This document shows positions 1-8,076 of a DNA stretch of 40,264 bases, piece after piece; the first letter of the stretch is position 1, and each line of letters starts with the position of its first letter. Made by a program: the position numbers and the translations under genes. This stretch comes from Sphingomonas sp. (lineage in GTDB: Bacteria > Pseudomonadota > Alphaproteobacteria > Sphingomonadales > Sphingomonadaceae): contig JAICVC010000003.1 of assembly GCA_025935515.1 (NCBI GenBank), forward strand, positions 1 through 40,264, written 5' to 3'. The notes beneath the pieces were generated by a model, which did not search any database, was not told the DNA's origin, and saw nothing but the letters and a program-made list of their open reading frames with translations.

Positions 1-683
1 ACGATCGGAACGCTGTCGGCGATCCCATGCTCGCGCATCGTGTCGCGAAGCGCCTTCACACGCGGATACGGCGGCTGCGGTGCGCGAGGGTCTTCCGCGT
101 TCGACAGGCCGTTATGGCCGCCGGCCAGCCACGGGTCCTCATAGACGACGGCGGCGAGCCATTCCGCGGACTTGTGATAAGCGCGCTTCCACAAGGCGCT
201 GAACGCGCGCGCGGAGCTGATGATCGGCAGGTAATTGACGCCGTAGGAGGCCGCGATTTCGCTCAGCTTGTAGGGCATGCCCGCGCCGCAGGTAACCCCG
301 CTGACGAGCCCCTTGGTGCGCTCTAGCACGCCGTGGAGCACGCGCTGCGCGCCGCCCATTTCCCACAGCACGTTGATGTTGATCGCGCCCTTGCCCGACG
401 CCATCTCGTAGGCGCGCTGGACCTGCGCGACGGCGCCGTCGACGGCATATTTGATCAGCTCTTCGTGACGCTCGCGGCGAGTCAGGCCCGCGTAGATTTG
501 CGGGATGATCCGACCTTCGGGATCATAGCTGTCGGCGTTGACCGCGGAGACGGTGCCGATGCCGCCGGCCGCCGCCCAGGCGCCGCTGCTGGCATGGTTG
601 GTGGCCGACACGCCCTTGCCGCCTTCGATCAGCGGCCAGACTTCGCGGCCGCCGTAGAGGATGGGCTGGAGGCCCTTGAACAA
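1..683 (-). CDS. Nitronate monooxygenase family protein, C-terminus cut by window edge
   Basis: About 227 residues of an FMN-dependent nitronate monooxygenase/2-nitropropane dioxygenase-like protein are visible, and the reading frame is still open at base 1. Family members oxidise alkyl nitronates in the cytoplasm. Recognisable stretches are LFKGLQPILYGG at the N-terminus, EGGKGVSATNHASSG, and GLVSGVTCGAGMPYKLSEI, which resembles the family's flavin-binding region. I place the start at TTG 683 because GGGAG lies 7 nt upstream and family members usually begin just before FKGLQP. An in-frame ATG at 725 would add 14 low-complexity residues and has no good ribosome binding site. The family call rests on remembered sequence patterns; the substrate is unknown. 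Confidence 0.75.
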   Translation of the reverse strand, partial: MFKGLQPILYGGREVWPLIEGGKGVSATNHASSGAWAAAGGIGTVSAVNADSYDPEGRIIPQIYAGLTRRERHEELIKYAVDGAVAQVQRAYEMASGKGAININVLWEMGGAQRVLHGVLERTKGLVSGVTCGAGMPYKLSEIAASYGVNYLPIISSARAFSALWKRAYHKSAEWLAAVVYEDPWLAGGHNGLSNAEDPRAPQPPYPRVKALRDTMREHGIADSVPI

Positions 684-752
684 AATCCGTCTCCCAGGCG
701 CCCCTGCGCCATTCGCCGCGCCCATATAGGGACGCTTGGCCGGCAATGCGCT

Positions 753-792
753 AAAAAATTAAGCGGGACCCCGGTTGGTTCCGGGGCCCCGC
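753..792 (-). terminator. Rho-independent terminator after the glycine-zipper gene
   Basis: A 12-bp inverted repeat (763-774 and 781-792, one mismatch) with a 6-nt loop is followed, on the minus strand, by TTAATTTTTT. It lies just downstream of the 822-1292 gene and is oriented to end its transcript. Confidence 0.85.
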
Positions 793-821
793 TGCGTGAG
801 ACAGTTTTTGCTGTCGTGGCT

Positions 822-1292
822 TCAGCACTGCTGCGAGGCGACGGCCCCGCCGAGGATCGCGCCGATCACCGCGCCGGCGATCGCGCCGTCGGTGCTGCCG
901 CCACGATGGCGATAGCTGTAGCGATAGCGGCGATGGCCGTTGCTGCCGATCGCGCTGCCGATGGCCGCGCCGGCAACTCCGCCGATGGCCGCTCCGCCAA
1001 GCGGGGCGGTGCAACGGTAGCCGTTGCGATAATAGCGGTTGGAATAGCCGTAGTTGCTGTAGCCATACGCCGGATAGCCGTAATTCCCGTAGCCATAGCC
1101 CGGATAGCCGGAACCGTAATTGCCGTAGGCCGGATAGCCGTAGCCATAGGATGGAGCGCCGTAGCCATAGTTGTGCCCGTAGGCCGGGTAACCGTAGCCA
1201 TACCCGCCATAATATCCGCCGCGGGCTTCCGCGCCGGCGGGAATGGCGACCAGCGCGGCTGCGGACAATGCCAGTGCGATTTTCCTGATCAT
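822..1292 (-). CDS. Secreted tyrosine/glycine-rich glycine-zipper protein
   Basis: The 156-residue product has an N-terminal signal peptide (MIRKIALALSAAALVAIPAG, cleavage expected near AEA at 20-23). A low-complexity stretch at about 25-92 follows, built of repeated YGYG, YPAYG and YSNYG units. Two glycine-zipper segments come next, at about 98-117 (GGAAIGGVAGAAIGSAIGS) and 137-153 (GAIAGAVIGAILGGAVA). Glycine-zipper 2TM proteins of this type are envelope proteins of uncertain function, often lipoproteins, but no lipobox cysteine is present here. The mature protein is probably periplasmic or outer-membrane associated. The gene stands alone and has its own terminator. The repeats make the exact fold unpredictable by eye. 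Confidence 0.85.
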   Translation of the reverse strand: MIRKIALALSAAALVAIPAGAEARGGYYGGYGYGYPAYGHNYGYGAPSYGYGYPAYGNYGSGYPGYGYGNYGYPAYGYSNYGYSNRYYRNGYRCTAPLGGAAIGGVAGAAIGSAIGSNGHRRYRYSYRHRGGSTDGAIAGAVIGAILGGAVASQQC

Positions 1293-1418
1293 CGGAACGC
1301 TCCTCGATTTCGGCCGCCTGGGAAGGACTCGCGGCCATCTGGCGGCGCAATTACGCCTGCCAAGCTGTCGCCGCTGTGAACGTTGCGGTTCGGAATCGAT
1401 AAGCCTGCCTACTATCGT

Positions 1419-2264
1419 TCAGGCGAGCGAATAATCGAGGCCGATATCCACCGCAGGCGCCGACTGCGTGATGCGGCCGACCGAGATGAAATCGACGCCG
1501 GTCTCGGCGAGAAAGCGGATGGTTCCGAGCGTCACTCCGCCCGAGGCTTCGAGCGGCACCCGGCCGGCGACAAGCTCCACTGCCTCGCGCAGCTTGGCCG
1601 GGTCCATGTTGTCGAGCAGCAGCCGGTCGGCGCCGGCAGCGAGCGCCGGCTCGATCTGATCGATCCGGTCGACCTCGACCTGCACCTGAAGCCCGGTAGT
1701 GGCGGACTTCGCGCGGCGCACGGCCTCGGCGACTCCGCCGCAGACCGCGACATGATTGTCCTTGATTAGCACGCCATCATCGAGCCGCATCCGATGATTC
1801 TGCGCACCGCCCATCCGCGCCGCATATTTTTCGAGGACGCGCAGGCCCGGGATGGTCTTGCGCGTGTCGAGCAGCACCGCGCCGGTTCCGGCGATGGCGT
1901 CGACATATTGCCGTGTCATCGTCGCGATGCCCGACAGGTGTTGGAGCGTGTTCAGCGCAGAGCGTTCCGCGGCGAGCATTGCGCGCGCGTTGCCGCTCAC
2001 CAGCATCAGCGTTTGGCCATGCTCAACGCGTTCGCCATCATTTGCGAGAATCTCGAGATGAACGTCGGGATCAAGCACGCGGAAGAATGCTGCGGCGATT
2101 TCCAGTCCGGCGACGACGATCATCTGGCGCGCATTCATCTCCGCAGCGAAGCGGGCATCCTCGGCGATCACCGCCTTTGACGTGACGTCGCCGCCCTTGC
2201 CGAGATCTTCGGCAAAGGCGCGCCGTACAAATTCGTCGAGATCGAAACCTTCCGGAAGCGCCAT
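1419..2264 (-). CDS. nadC: Nicotinate-nucleotide diphosphorylase (carboxylating)
   Basis: This 281-residue protein is quinolinate phosphoribosyltransferase. It converts quinolinate and PRPP to nicotinate mononucleotide, CO2 and pyrophosphate in de novo NAD synthesis. The N-terminal AFAEDLGKGGDVTS, the signature DTRKTIPG at 133-140, and MGGAQNHRMRLDDGVLIKDNH at about 151-171 match the family closely, including the arginine, lysine and histidine residues that bind the carboxylates and PRPP. Length is normal. It is the last gene of the minus-strand row running down from lemA, 32 bp after the metallophosphoesterase. nadA and nadB are not in the window, so the pathway is dispersed. Confidence 0.96.
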   Translation of the reverse strand: MALPEGFDLDEFVRRAFAEDLGKGGDVTSKAVIAEDARFAAEMNARQMIVVAGLEIAAAFFRVLDPDVHLEILANDGERVEHGQTLMLVSGNARAMLAAERSALNTLQHLSGIATMTRQYVDAIAGTGAVLLDTRKTIPGLRVLEKYAARMGGAQNHRMRLDDGVLIKDNHVAVCGGVAEAVRRAKSATTGLQVQVEVDRIDQIEPALAAGADRLLLDNMDPAKLREAVELVAGRVPLEASGGVTLGTIRFLAETGVDFISVGRITQSAPAVDIGLDYSLA

Positions 2265-2296
2265 GCTCCGCGTCTAGACGAGCGCGGCGGTCAAAT

Positions 2297-3130
2297 TCAA
2301 TGCGCTGGCTCGGCTGTTTTGCGGAGTACCCATCGGCCCTCGCGCCAATCGTACCGCTGCGCGTCCTTCGCCTTGAAGTCCTCGCCGATCCAGGCGTGAA
2401 CCGTGATGGTCGCGCTGCCCTCGACAATGTCGATCGTGTTGAAGCTCTGCTCCTGCTCGCGGACGCGCGTCGACGTCGCGGTGCCGGCCTGGACGACCAG
2501 CACGCCGCCGGCGCGGGTGACCAGATCGCCGGCATCCTGGCTGACCGCATGATGCGCGTGACCGGCGAGCAGCATGTCGACGCCCGAGTCCTCGATCGCG
2601 TTCAGCGCCAGTTCCTGGCGCCCGATCGCGCGCTCCACCTCGTCGCCGATCCGGAGCGCGAAGAGCGGATGGTGAGTGACCAGGATCCGGAATGATTCGC
2701 TCGGCGTGCGCGAGAATGTTTCGCTGATGAAAGCGACCTGGTCCTGATTGATCCGCCCGTCCTTAAACGTCAGCGAGCGGGCGGTGTTGATGCCGAGCAC
2801 CGCGACGCCGGGAAGCTCGATGAACGGGCACAAGGTATCGTCGATGAAGCGCCGGTAGCGCGCGAGCGGCGACAGGAAGCGCCGCAACACGTCGTACAGT
2901 GGAACATCGTGATTGCCCGGCACGCCGAGCACTTCGTGGCCCCGCTCGCGAAGCCCGTCGAGGAACGCGCAGGCGTCGCGAAACTGCTCGGTCCGCGCAC
3001 GCTGCGTGAAGTCGCCGCTGATGACGATGAGGTCGGGCTTGAGCTGGTCCGCCTGCCAGTCGACCGCCTCGACGAGGCGATCGTCATGGGCGCCGAAATG
3101 CAGGTCCGAAAGATGGAGGATGCGGGTCAT
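2297..3130 (-). CDS. Calcineurin-like metallophosphoesterase
   Basis: This is a 277-residue binuclear metallophosphoesterase. The motif set is complete: DLHFG near residue 9, GDFTQ, GNHD, THHP and GHAHH supply the metal ligands and catalytic histidine. Such enzymes hydrolyse phosphomonoesters or diesters such as cyclic nucleotides; the substrate cannot be read from sequence. I prefer ATG 3130 (MTRILHLSDLHFG), which starts right at the first beta strand. GTG 3166 would add 12 residues of basic sequence. A perfect 9-bp inverted repeat directly abuts the ATG on its 5' side. The gene follows the M3 peptidase by 37 bp and precedes nadC by 32 bp, so it is probably cotranscribed with both. Confidence 0.88.
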   Translation of the reverse strand: MTRILHLSDLHFGAHDDRLVEAVDWQADQLKPDLIVISGDFTQRARTEQFRDACAFLDGLRERGHEVLGVPGNHDVPLYDVLRRFLSPLARYRRFIDDTLCPFIELPGVAVLGINTARSLTFKDGRINQDQVAFISETFSRTPSESFRILVTHHPLFALRIGDEVERAIGRQELALNAIEDSGVDMLLAGHAHHAVSQDAGDLVTRAGGVLVVQAGTATSTRVREQEQSFNTIDIVEGSATITVHAWIGEDFKAKDAQRYDWREGRWVLRKTAEPAH

Positions 3131-3154
3131 GGGCGGAGAAACGCGTCTCCGCCC
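3131..3154 (-). other. Perfect inverted repeat abutting a start codon
   Basis: Arms at 3131-3139 and 3146-3154 (GGGCGGAGA/TCTCCGCCC) are perfectly complementary over 9 bp with a 6-nt loop. In the minus-strand mRNA the hairpin would end immediately before the AUG at 3130. A purine-rich GGAAGGGG sits on its other side, at 3151-3158, overlapping the arm slightly. No U tract follows, so a terminator role is unlikely. Confidence 0.6.
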
Positions 3155-3167
3155 CTTCCGGTTCACC

Positions 3168-5330
3168 TCAGTCGGTCGGGAATCCCCGGCGCTTCAGCAG
3201 CGCCGACACGTCCGGATCGCGGCCCCGGAACTGGCGATACGCCTCCGCCCGATCGGTCTCGTTCCCGGTTGCCAGCAGGATGGTCTTGAAACGCTCGGCC
3301 GTCGCCTTGTCCCACACGTTACCGGTTTGCTCGAACGCGGCCCAGGTGTCCGCGTCCATCGTCTCCGACCACAGGTAGGAATAATAGCCGGCCGAGTAGG
3401 CGTCCGAGGAGAACAGGTGATTGAACTGCGGCAGGCGGTGCCGCATCACGATCTCCTTGGGCATCCCGATCTTCGCCAGCGCCTCGCGCTCGAACTTGTC
3501 TGGATCGGCGACACCGTTGGGGTCGGTGTGCATCATCATGTCGACGATCGCCGAGGAGAGATATTCGACCGTCGCGAAGCCCTGGTTGAAGGTGTTCGCC
3601 TTCTCGATCTTGTCGACCAGCGCCTGCGGCATCGGCTGACCCGTCTGGTAGTGCTTGGCGAAGCGGTTGAGGACGGCTGGCGTCAGCAGCCAGTTCTCGT
3701 TCACCTGGCTCGGATATTCGACGAAGTCCCGCTGCGACCCCGCGAAGTTGGGATAGCGGACGTCCACCGTCAAATAATGGATCGCGTGCCCGAACTCGTG
3801 GAACATCGTCTCGGCGTCGTCGAGGCTGATGAGCACCGGCTGCCCGGGGCTCGGCTTGGTGAAATTGTTGTTGTTGGAGTTGAGGACGATCTTCTGATCG
3901 AGGAGTCCGATCCGCGCGCGATAGGCATTGTGCCACGCGCCGGAGCGCTTGCCGGTGCGGGCGTAGGTGTCGAGGTACCAGAGGCCGACGACATGGCCGT
4001 CGTTGCGATCGGTCACCTCGAACGTCCGCACGTCGGGCTGGAAGACCGGAATCGAGCCCGTATTCTCCTTGAAATCGTAGCCGTAGAGCTCGCCCGCGGC
4101 CCAGAACATGCCTTTCAGGATGTTGTTGAGCTCGAAGTACGGCTTCACCTCTTCCTGGCTGAAGTCGAACTTATCCTTGCGGACCTTCTCCTGGTAGTAA
4201 CGATAGTCCCACGGCTCGATCGTGATCTTGTCGCCGCGCTTGTTGGCGAGCGCCTGCTGGTCGGCGACCTCTTCCTTCACTCGAGCCACCGCCGCCGGCC
4301 AGACCTTCATCATCAGCCTCATGGCGTTGTCCGGCGTCCTCGCCATCGTGTCCTGCATCCGCCACGCGGCGTGGCTCGGATAGCCGAGCAGCCGTGCACG
4401 GTCCGCGCGCAACTTGACGATCTCGGCGATGGTCGAATTGGTGTCGTTCTTGTCGCCGTTGTCGCCGCGGTTAACGAACGCCCGCCACACCTTCTCGCGG
4501 AGCGCGCGATTGTCGGCGAAGGTCAGGATCGGATCGACCGCCGAGCGCGTGTTCATGATCGCATATTGGCCGGCCGGGAGCTTGTGCTCCTTGGCCGATG
4601 CCAGCGCAGCGTTCTTCACGTCGTCGGGAACACCGTTGAGCTGCGCCGCTGTGGCGACGGTATATTTGGATTCGTCCGCCAGCACCTTCTCGCTGAAGGT
4701 CGAGAAGGCCTTGGCGAGCTGCTGGTTGATCGCGGTGAGCTGCTGCTTCTGCTGCGGATCGAGGTTGGCGCCGTTGCGGACGAAGGACTCATAGTAGCGC
4801 GTGACCAGCCGCTGCTCCTTGGCCGGAAGGCTTGCACGCGCGTCATAGACCGCCTTGATCCGCTGGAAGAGCTGGGGGTTGAGCGTGATCTCGTCCTGCG
4901 CGGCCGAGAGCTTCGGCGACCATTCCTTGTCAAGCGCCTGATATTCGGGCGTCGTCACATTGCTGGTCATCACGCCGAACAGCGTACCGACGCGGTCGAG
5001 CCGCTGGCCCGCCTTCTCCATCGCGACGATGGTGTTTTCGAAGGTCGGTGCCGCCGAATTGTTGGCGATGGCCAGATATTCGCGCCGCTGCTCGTCGATG
5101 GCGAACTGGAAGGCCCCGGGGAACAGCTCGGGCCTGACCTTATCCCATGGCGGAACGCCGCCGTACGGCCCGGTCCACTCACCCAGGAGCGGGTTGTTGG
5201 GCACCACGACGTTTGGCGTGGCAACCGCCGGGGTTTGTGCGGCAGCTGGGAGCGCTGCTGGCAGCGTTTCGGCGATTGCGTCGCCGCCAAAGGCTGCGGC
5301 GGCGCAGCCCAGCAGGAAAATCCGGTTCAT
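3168..5330 (-). CDS. Exported M3-family peptidyl-dipeptidase
   Basis: A 720-residue M3 (thimet oligopeptidase/Dcp) zinc metallopeptidase that releases dipeptides or degrades oligopeptides. The zinc site FHEFGHAIH (HExxH) is clear, and further family blocks such as LMMHTDPNG and FSSDAYSAGYYSYLWSE appear near the C-terminus. The start is ATG 5330, with GAGGGA 5 nt upstream. The product begins MNRIFLLGCAAAAFGG, a signal sequence with a possible lipobox cysteine at residue 9, followed by an alanine/proline-rich linker. It therefore probably acts in the periplasm, unlike the cytoplasmic E. coli Dcp. A TTG at 5360 would add 10 residues upstream and has poorer support. Downstream, the phosphoesterase begins within 40 bp. 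Confidence 0.94.
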   Translation of the reverse strand: MNRIFLLGCAAAAFGGDAIAETLPAALPAAAQTPAVATPNVVVPNNPLLGEWTGPYGGVPPWDKVRPELFPGAFQFAIDEQRREYLAIANNSAAPTFENTIVAMEKAGQRLDRVGTLFGVMTSNVTTPEYQALDKEWSPKLSAAQDEITLNPQLFQRIKAVYDARASLPAKEQRLVTRYYESFVRNGANLDPQQKQQLTAINQQLAKAFSTFSEKVLADESKYTVATAAQLNGVPDDVKNAALASAKEHKLPAGQYAIMNTRSAVDPILTFADNRALREKVWRAFVNRGDNGDKNDTNSTIAEIVKLRADRARLLGYPSHAAWRMQDTMARTPDNAMRLMMKVWPAAVARVKEEVADQQALANKRGDKITIEPWDYRYYQEKVRKDKFDFSQEEVKPYFELNNILKGMFWAAGELYGYDFKENTGSIPVFQPDVRTFEVTDRNDGHVVGLWYLDTYARTGKRSGAWHNAYRARIGLLDQKIVLNSNNNNFTKPSPGQPVLISLDDAETMFHEFGHAIHYLTVDVRYPNFAGSQRDFVEYPSQVNENWLLTPAVLNRFAKHYQTGQPMPQALVDKIEKANTFNQGFATVEYLSSAIVDMMMHTDPNGVADPDKFEREALAKIGMPKEIVMRHRLPQFNHLFSSDAYSAGYYSYLWSETMDADTWAAFEQTGNVWDKATAERFKTILLATGNETDRAEAYRQFRGRDPDVSALLKRRGFPTD

Positions 5331-5407
5331 GAAATCCCTCGAGTTGGAATGGCCGGTCAATGGGGAGGGCGGCGCCGAACCGCAACCGCTCGTTCGACGA
5401 ACGGCCG

Positions 5408-5923
5408 CTAGAAGTTGAGCAGCAACAGCAACTTGACGTCGACGCCCAGGCCCTCGGCCCGTTTCTCCTCGAGGACGTTCGGAATCTCCGCCCGCGGCAC
5501 CAGATGTACAGTGATGTCCTCGCTATCGGTTCCTCCCCCCTCCCCGATCCTGCGGACGCCGTGGGCACGGACCAGCGTGAAGCTTTCCGAGAGCATTCCC
5601 GGCGAGGCATAGAAGTCGCCGAGCCGGTCGACATGGCTGGCAGTGAACCCGGTCTCCTCCTCTAGCTCCTTGATTGCGGCAGTTTCCGGCGTGGCGGCTG
5701 GATCGTCGTCGCCGACCAGCCCCGCGGGAAGCTCGATGCAGCGGCAACCGAGCGGCACTCGCGGCTGCTCCACCAGGATTACCTTACTCTCATATTCGGC
5801 AAGGATGACGACCGCGCGGATGCCGCCCGTGCGGCCGGCATATTCCCATTTTCCGCGGCGCAGCGCACGGACGAACTTGCCTTGCCACATGACCTCCAGT
5901 GGAGGCAGGTCGTCCAGGTTCAT
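5408..5923 (-). CDS. Nudix hydrolase, ADP-ribose pyrophosphatase-like
   Basis: A 171-residue Nudix hydrolase of the ADP-ribose pyrophosphatase type. The segment IELPAGLVGDDD followed by AAIKELEEETGF is the Nudix box, with Lys in place of the usual Arg before the first catalytic glutamate and the EExxG metal-binding residues intact. A YASPGMLSE block after the box is typical of ADP-ribose or sugar-nucleotide enzymes. Its ATG overlaps the stop of the upstream TPM-domain gene (ATGA at 5920-5923), so translation is likely coupled. The substrate is inferred only from resemblance; other nucleoside diphosphate linked compounds are possible. Confidence 0.9.
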   Translation of the reverse strand: MNLDDLPPLEVMWQGKFVRALRRGKWEYAGRTGGIRAVVILAEYESKVILVEQPRVPLGCRCIELPAGLVGDDDPAATPETAAIKELEEETGFTASHVDRLGDFYASPGMLSESFTLVRAHGVRRIGEGGGTDSEDITVHLVPRAEIPNVLEEKRAEGLGVDVKLLLLLNF

Positions 5924-6597
5924 AGCTCGATCAGCTTGTCCGGAATTTCATTGGTGTCGCTCGTCGAGCGCGGGAAATGTTCGGCCAGCACCGCCCCGAC
6001 CCGCTCGACCGCGGCCACAATCCCGTCCCCGACGCGGCCCTGCTTCACTTCGACCAGCAACGCGGCCATCGCCTCGCCCCAGGTCTCGGGGGTGGTAACC
6101 TTGGTGATCGCCTCATCGCCGATGATCTCGGCGCGCCGCTCCGCCATCGACAGATAAACGAGGATTCCGGTGCGTCCAGAAGTGCGGCGTTCGGCGGCTG
6201 CCTTGAAGATCGCAATTGCCCGGCGGCGGACCCGGCGATGTTTGGTCGCGGCTGGGGTCAGCGCGATCCTGAGCGGCATCCATTTCATGATCAGCAGCGC
6301 AACGGTGAATTTCAGCGCCGCGAACACCATCAGCAGCGTGAGCAGCTGGCTGAGCGTCGGATCGGGCTGCCAGCCGCCAAGCAGCAGATTGTACCACCAG
6401 GCGAGCGCCGTCGGCCGCCAAGCGGCCCACGCCAGGACCGCGAACAGGGGGATCAGCGCCCAATGCAGGCCGACGTCGTGATAGGGATCGCTGATCGGCG
6501 TCGCGACCGCGACGATCTCGCCATTGCTGCTTGCCTCCGCCGCGGCGATAGCAGCCGAAATCTTTTCGTGATCGGCGACGGACAGCCGCATCACCAT
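5920..6597 (-). CDS. TPM-domain integral membrane protein
   Basis: A 225-residue protein starting MVMRLSVADHEKISAAIAAAE. The N-terminal GEIVAVATPISDPYHD resembles the start of a TPM domain. Two or three hydrophobic segments follow (around ALIPLFAVLAWAAW and LLTLLMVFAALKFTVALLIM), then the rest of the TPM domain, RTGILVYLSMAERRAEIIGD. This interrupted layout matches the TPM-domain membrane protein group (COG3762-like), whose function is unknown. ATG 6597 overlaps the last codons of the previous TPM gene and GGAG lies 10 nt upstream of it. A second ATG at 6591 shares a TGATG overlap with the upstream stop. The gene sits in a lemA-TPM-TPM-Nudix series. Confidence 0.85.
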   Translation of the reverse strand: MVMRLSVADHEKISAAIAAAEASSNGEIVAVATPISDPYHDVGLHWALIPLFAVLAWAAWRPTALAWWYNLLLGGWQPDPTLSQLLTLLMVFAALKFTVALLIMKWMPLRIALTPAATKHRRVRRRAIAIFKAAAERRTSGRTGILVYLSMAERRAEIIGDEAITKVTTPETWGEAMAALLVEVKQGRVGDGIVAAVERVGAVLAEHFPRSTSDTNEIPDKLIEL

Positions 6598-7445
6598 GAG
6601 CCCGAGGCTCCGCCGCCGCCGAAGCCGCCGCCACCAAAGCCGCCGAAGCCGCCGCCTCCTCCGCCGCCGAAGCCGCCTCCCCCTCCCCAAGAGCCTCCGC
6701 CCCAGCCGCCACGGCGCGAACCACGGCTCAGCTCGTTCAGCCCCCACAGGATCACCCATGGGCTGATCCCGCCGCGGCGCGTGCGGTAACGGCGCCCGAC
6801 CGCGCGGCGGAACTGCGACAGGATCACGAAGCCGATCACGAACACCCAGAAGATGATCGGCAGCGGGTTGCCGCCCGAACGCTCGCGCTGCTGCTGCGCC
6901 TGCGCGGCGGACGCGGCATTTTTCTGCGCTTCCTCTGGCGGCAGGCTCATCTGCTTGATGATTGCGTCGGCGCCCGCCTCGATCCCGCCGCCGTAATCGG
7001 GCGGGTTCTGCTTGAAGTGCGGCAGGATCGCTTCGCGGATGATGATCCCCGACATGGCGTCGGTCATGTACCCGCCGGCGCCATAGCCGGTGGCGATCGA
7101 CACCTTGCGCTCAGCCGGTGCGACCAGCAGCAGGACGCCGTCATCGTTCTTGGCGCTGCCGAGCTTCCAGTAACGGCCGAGGCGGTAGGCATAATCCTCG
7201 ACCGGATAGCCTTCGAGGCTCTTGACTGTCGCGACTGCGAACGCCCGCCCGCTCTGCGCGTAAAGCGCTTCGGCCTTCGACTTCAGTTCGGCGACTTGCT
7301 CGGGCCGCAGGATGCCCGCCTGGTCGACGACCGGCGATCCGTTGTTGGCCGGGAACGTCTGCCCCGCAGCGGGGCCCGCCAAGCAGAGCAGAACTGTCAT
7401 TGCGAGCGCAGCGAAGCAATCCAGGATGCGCCTCTGGATCGCCAC
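6591..7445 (-). CDS. YgcG-like TPM-domain protein with glycine-rich tail
   Basis: A 284-residue protein with an N-terminal signal sequence, a TPM domain (roughly 35-165: VVDQAGILRPEQ through GGYMTDAMSGIIIREAIL), a membrane segment near 198-216 (LPIIFWVFVIGFVILSQ) and a C-terminal tail of almost pure glycine with Phe and Ser. This is the COG1512/YgcG layout; the role is unknown, and in other bacteria such genes neighbour lemA, as here. The start is odd. GTG 7445, with GAGGAA 9 nt upstream, lies wholly inside an interspersed palindromic repeat, which therefore encodes the N-terminus MAIQRRILDCFAALAMT. The alternative ATG at 7400 is also inside the repeat and would leave a signal peptide with no positive charge. 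Confidence 0.9.
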   Translation of the reverse strand: MAIQRRILDCFAALAMTVLLCLAGPAAGQTFPANNGSPVVDQAGILRPEQVAELKSKAEALYAQSGRAFAVATVKSLEGYPVEDYAYRLGRYWKLGSAKNDDGVLLLVAPAERKVSIATGYGAGGYMTDAMSGIIIREAILPHFKQNPPDYGGGIEAGADAIIKQMSLPPEEAQKNAASAAQAQQQRERSGGNPLPIIFWVFVIGFVILSQFRRAVGRRYRTRRGGISPWVILWGLNELSRGSRRGGWGGGSWGGGGGFGGGGGGGFGGFGGGGFGGGGASGSW

Positions 7446-7469
7446 GTCGCTGCGTTCCTCGCGATGACG
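7396..7469. repeat. Interspersed palindromic repeat, copy 1
   Basis: An imperfect palindrome whose left arm begins gtcattgcgagcgcagcgaa and whose right arm ends ctcgcgatgac. It is closely related to the 24743-24818 element. This copy overlaps the start of the TPM-domain gene. Confidence 0.85.
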
Positions 7470-7479
7470 GTTCAGTGAC

Positions 7480-8076
7480 TTAGCTCGCGTTGAAATTGAC
7501 GCTGGGCGCTTCCTGCGCCGCGGCTGCAGCCTCGAACGGGACCTTGGGCTTGGCGCCGTAGAAGACCTTCGCGCCGATCGCGTCGGGGAAGGTGCGGATG
7601 CGGGTGTTATAAGCCTGGACCGCGCCGTTGTAGTCGCGTCGCGATGCGTTGATGCGGTTCTCGGTGCCCTCCAGCTGGTCCTGCAGCGCCAGGAAGTTCT
7701 GGTTGGACTTGAGGTCCGGATAGGCTTCCTGCAGCCGCTGCAGCGGGATGATGGCCTGGGTCAGCCGGCCCTGCGCATCGTTGAAGGCCTTTACCTTGGC
7801 CGGGTCATCGAGGTCGCCCGGGGCGAGCTGCACACGGCCGGCCTCGGCGCGCGCCTGCGTGACGGCGATCAGGACGCCGCTTTCCTGCTTGGCGTAGCCC
7901 TTCACCGTTTCAACCAGGTTGGGAATGAGGTCGGCACGGCGCTGATAATCGGCCTGGAGGTTACCCCAGGCAGCGTTGACCTGTTCCTCGGCGGTGGGGA
8001 CGCTGTTGAGCCCGCAGCCGGCGAGGCTGAAGGCGGCCAGCGGCGCGAGCAAACCAAAGCGGCGAACTGCAGTCAT
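7480..8076 (-). CDS. LemA family lipoprotein
   Basis: A 198-residue LemA family protein. A lipoprotein signal peptide (MTAVRRFGLLAPLAAFSLAGC, lipobox LAGC) is followed by the family's helical bundle, with hallmark segments NAAWGNLQADYQRRADLIPN, LVETVKGYAKQE and NRINASRRDYNGAVQAYN. LemA proteins are envelope helical-bundle proteins without a settled biochemical role. ATG 8076 has GGGAGG 5 nt upstream; the adjacent ATG at 8079 is too close to that site. It is the first gene of the minus-strand TPM row. It is divergent from a second LemA gene, with a shared 182-bp promoter region containing the motif AATCTGAACGG upstream of this gene. Confidence 0.94.
   Translation of the reverse strand: MTAVRRFGLLAPLAAFSLAGCGLNSVPTAEEQVNAAWGNLQADYQRRADLIPNLVETVKGYAKQESGVLIAVTQARAEAGRVQLAPGDLDDPAKVKAFNDAQGRLTQAIIPLQRLQEAYPDLKSNQNFLALQDQLEGTENRINASRRDYNGAVQAYNTRIRTFPDAIGAKVFYGAKPKVPFEAAAAAQEAPSVNFNAS

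Noticed and set aside
333..1379. 348-residue open frame on the plus strand
   Set aside because: Its IAV-rich repeats are the antisense reading of the YGYG repeats of the glycine-zipper gene, and it crosses the terminator at 753-792.
2913..5411. 832-residue open frame on the plus strand
   Set aside because: It is fully antisense to the M3 peptidase and part of the phosphoesterase, is arginine-rich with no recognisable domain, and arises from GC-rich codon structure.
7396..7469. Repeat as a simple terminator between lemA and the TPM gene
   Set aside because: It lacks a U tract on the minus strand and contains the only usable start codons of the downstream gene.
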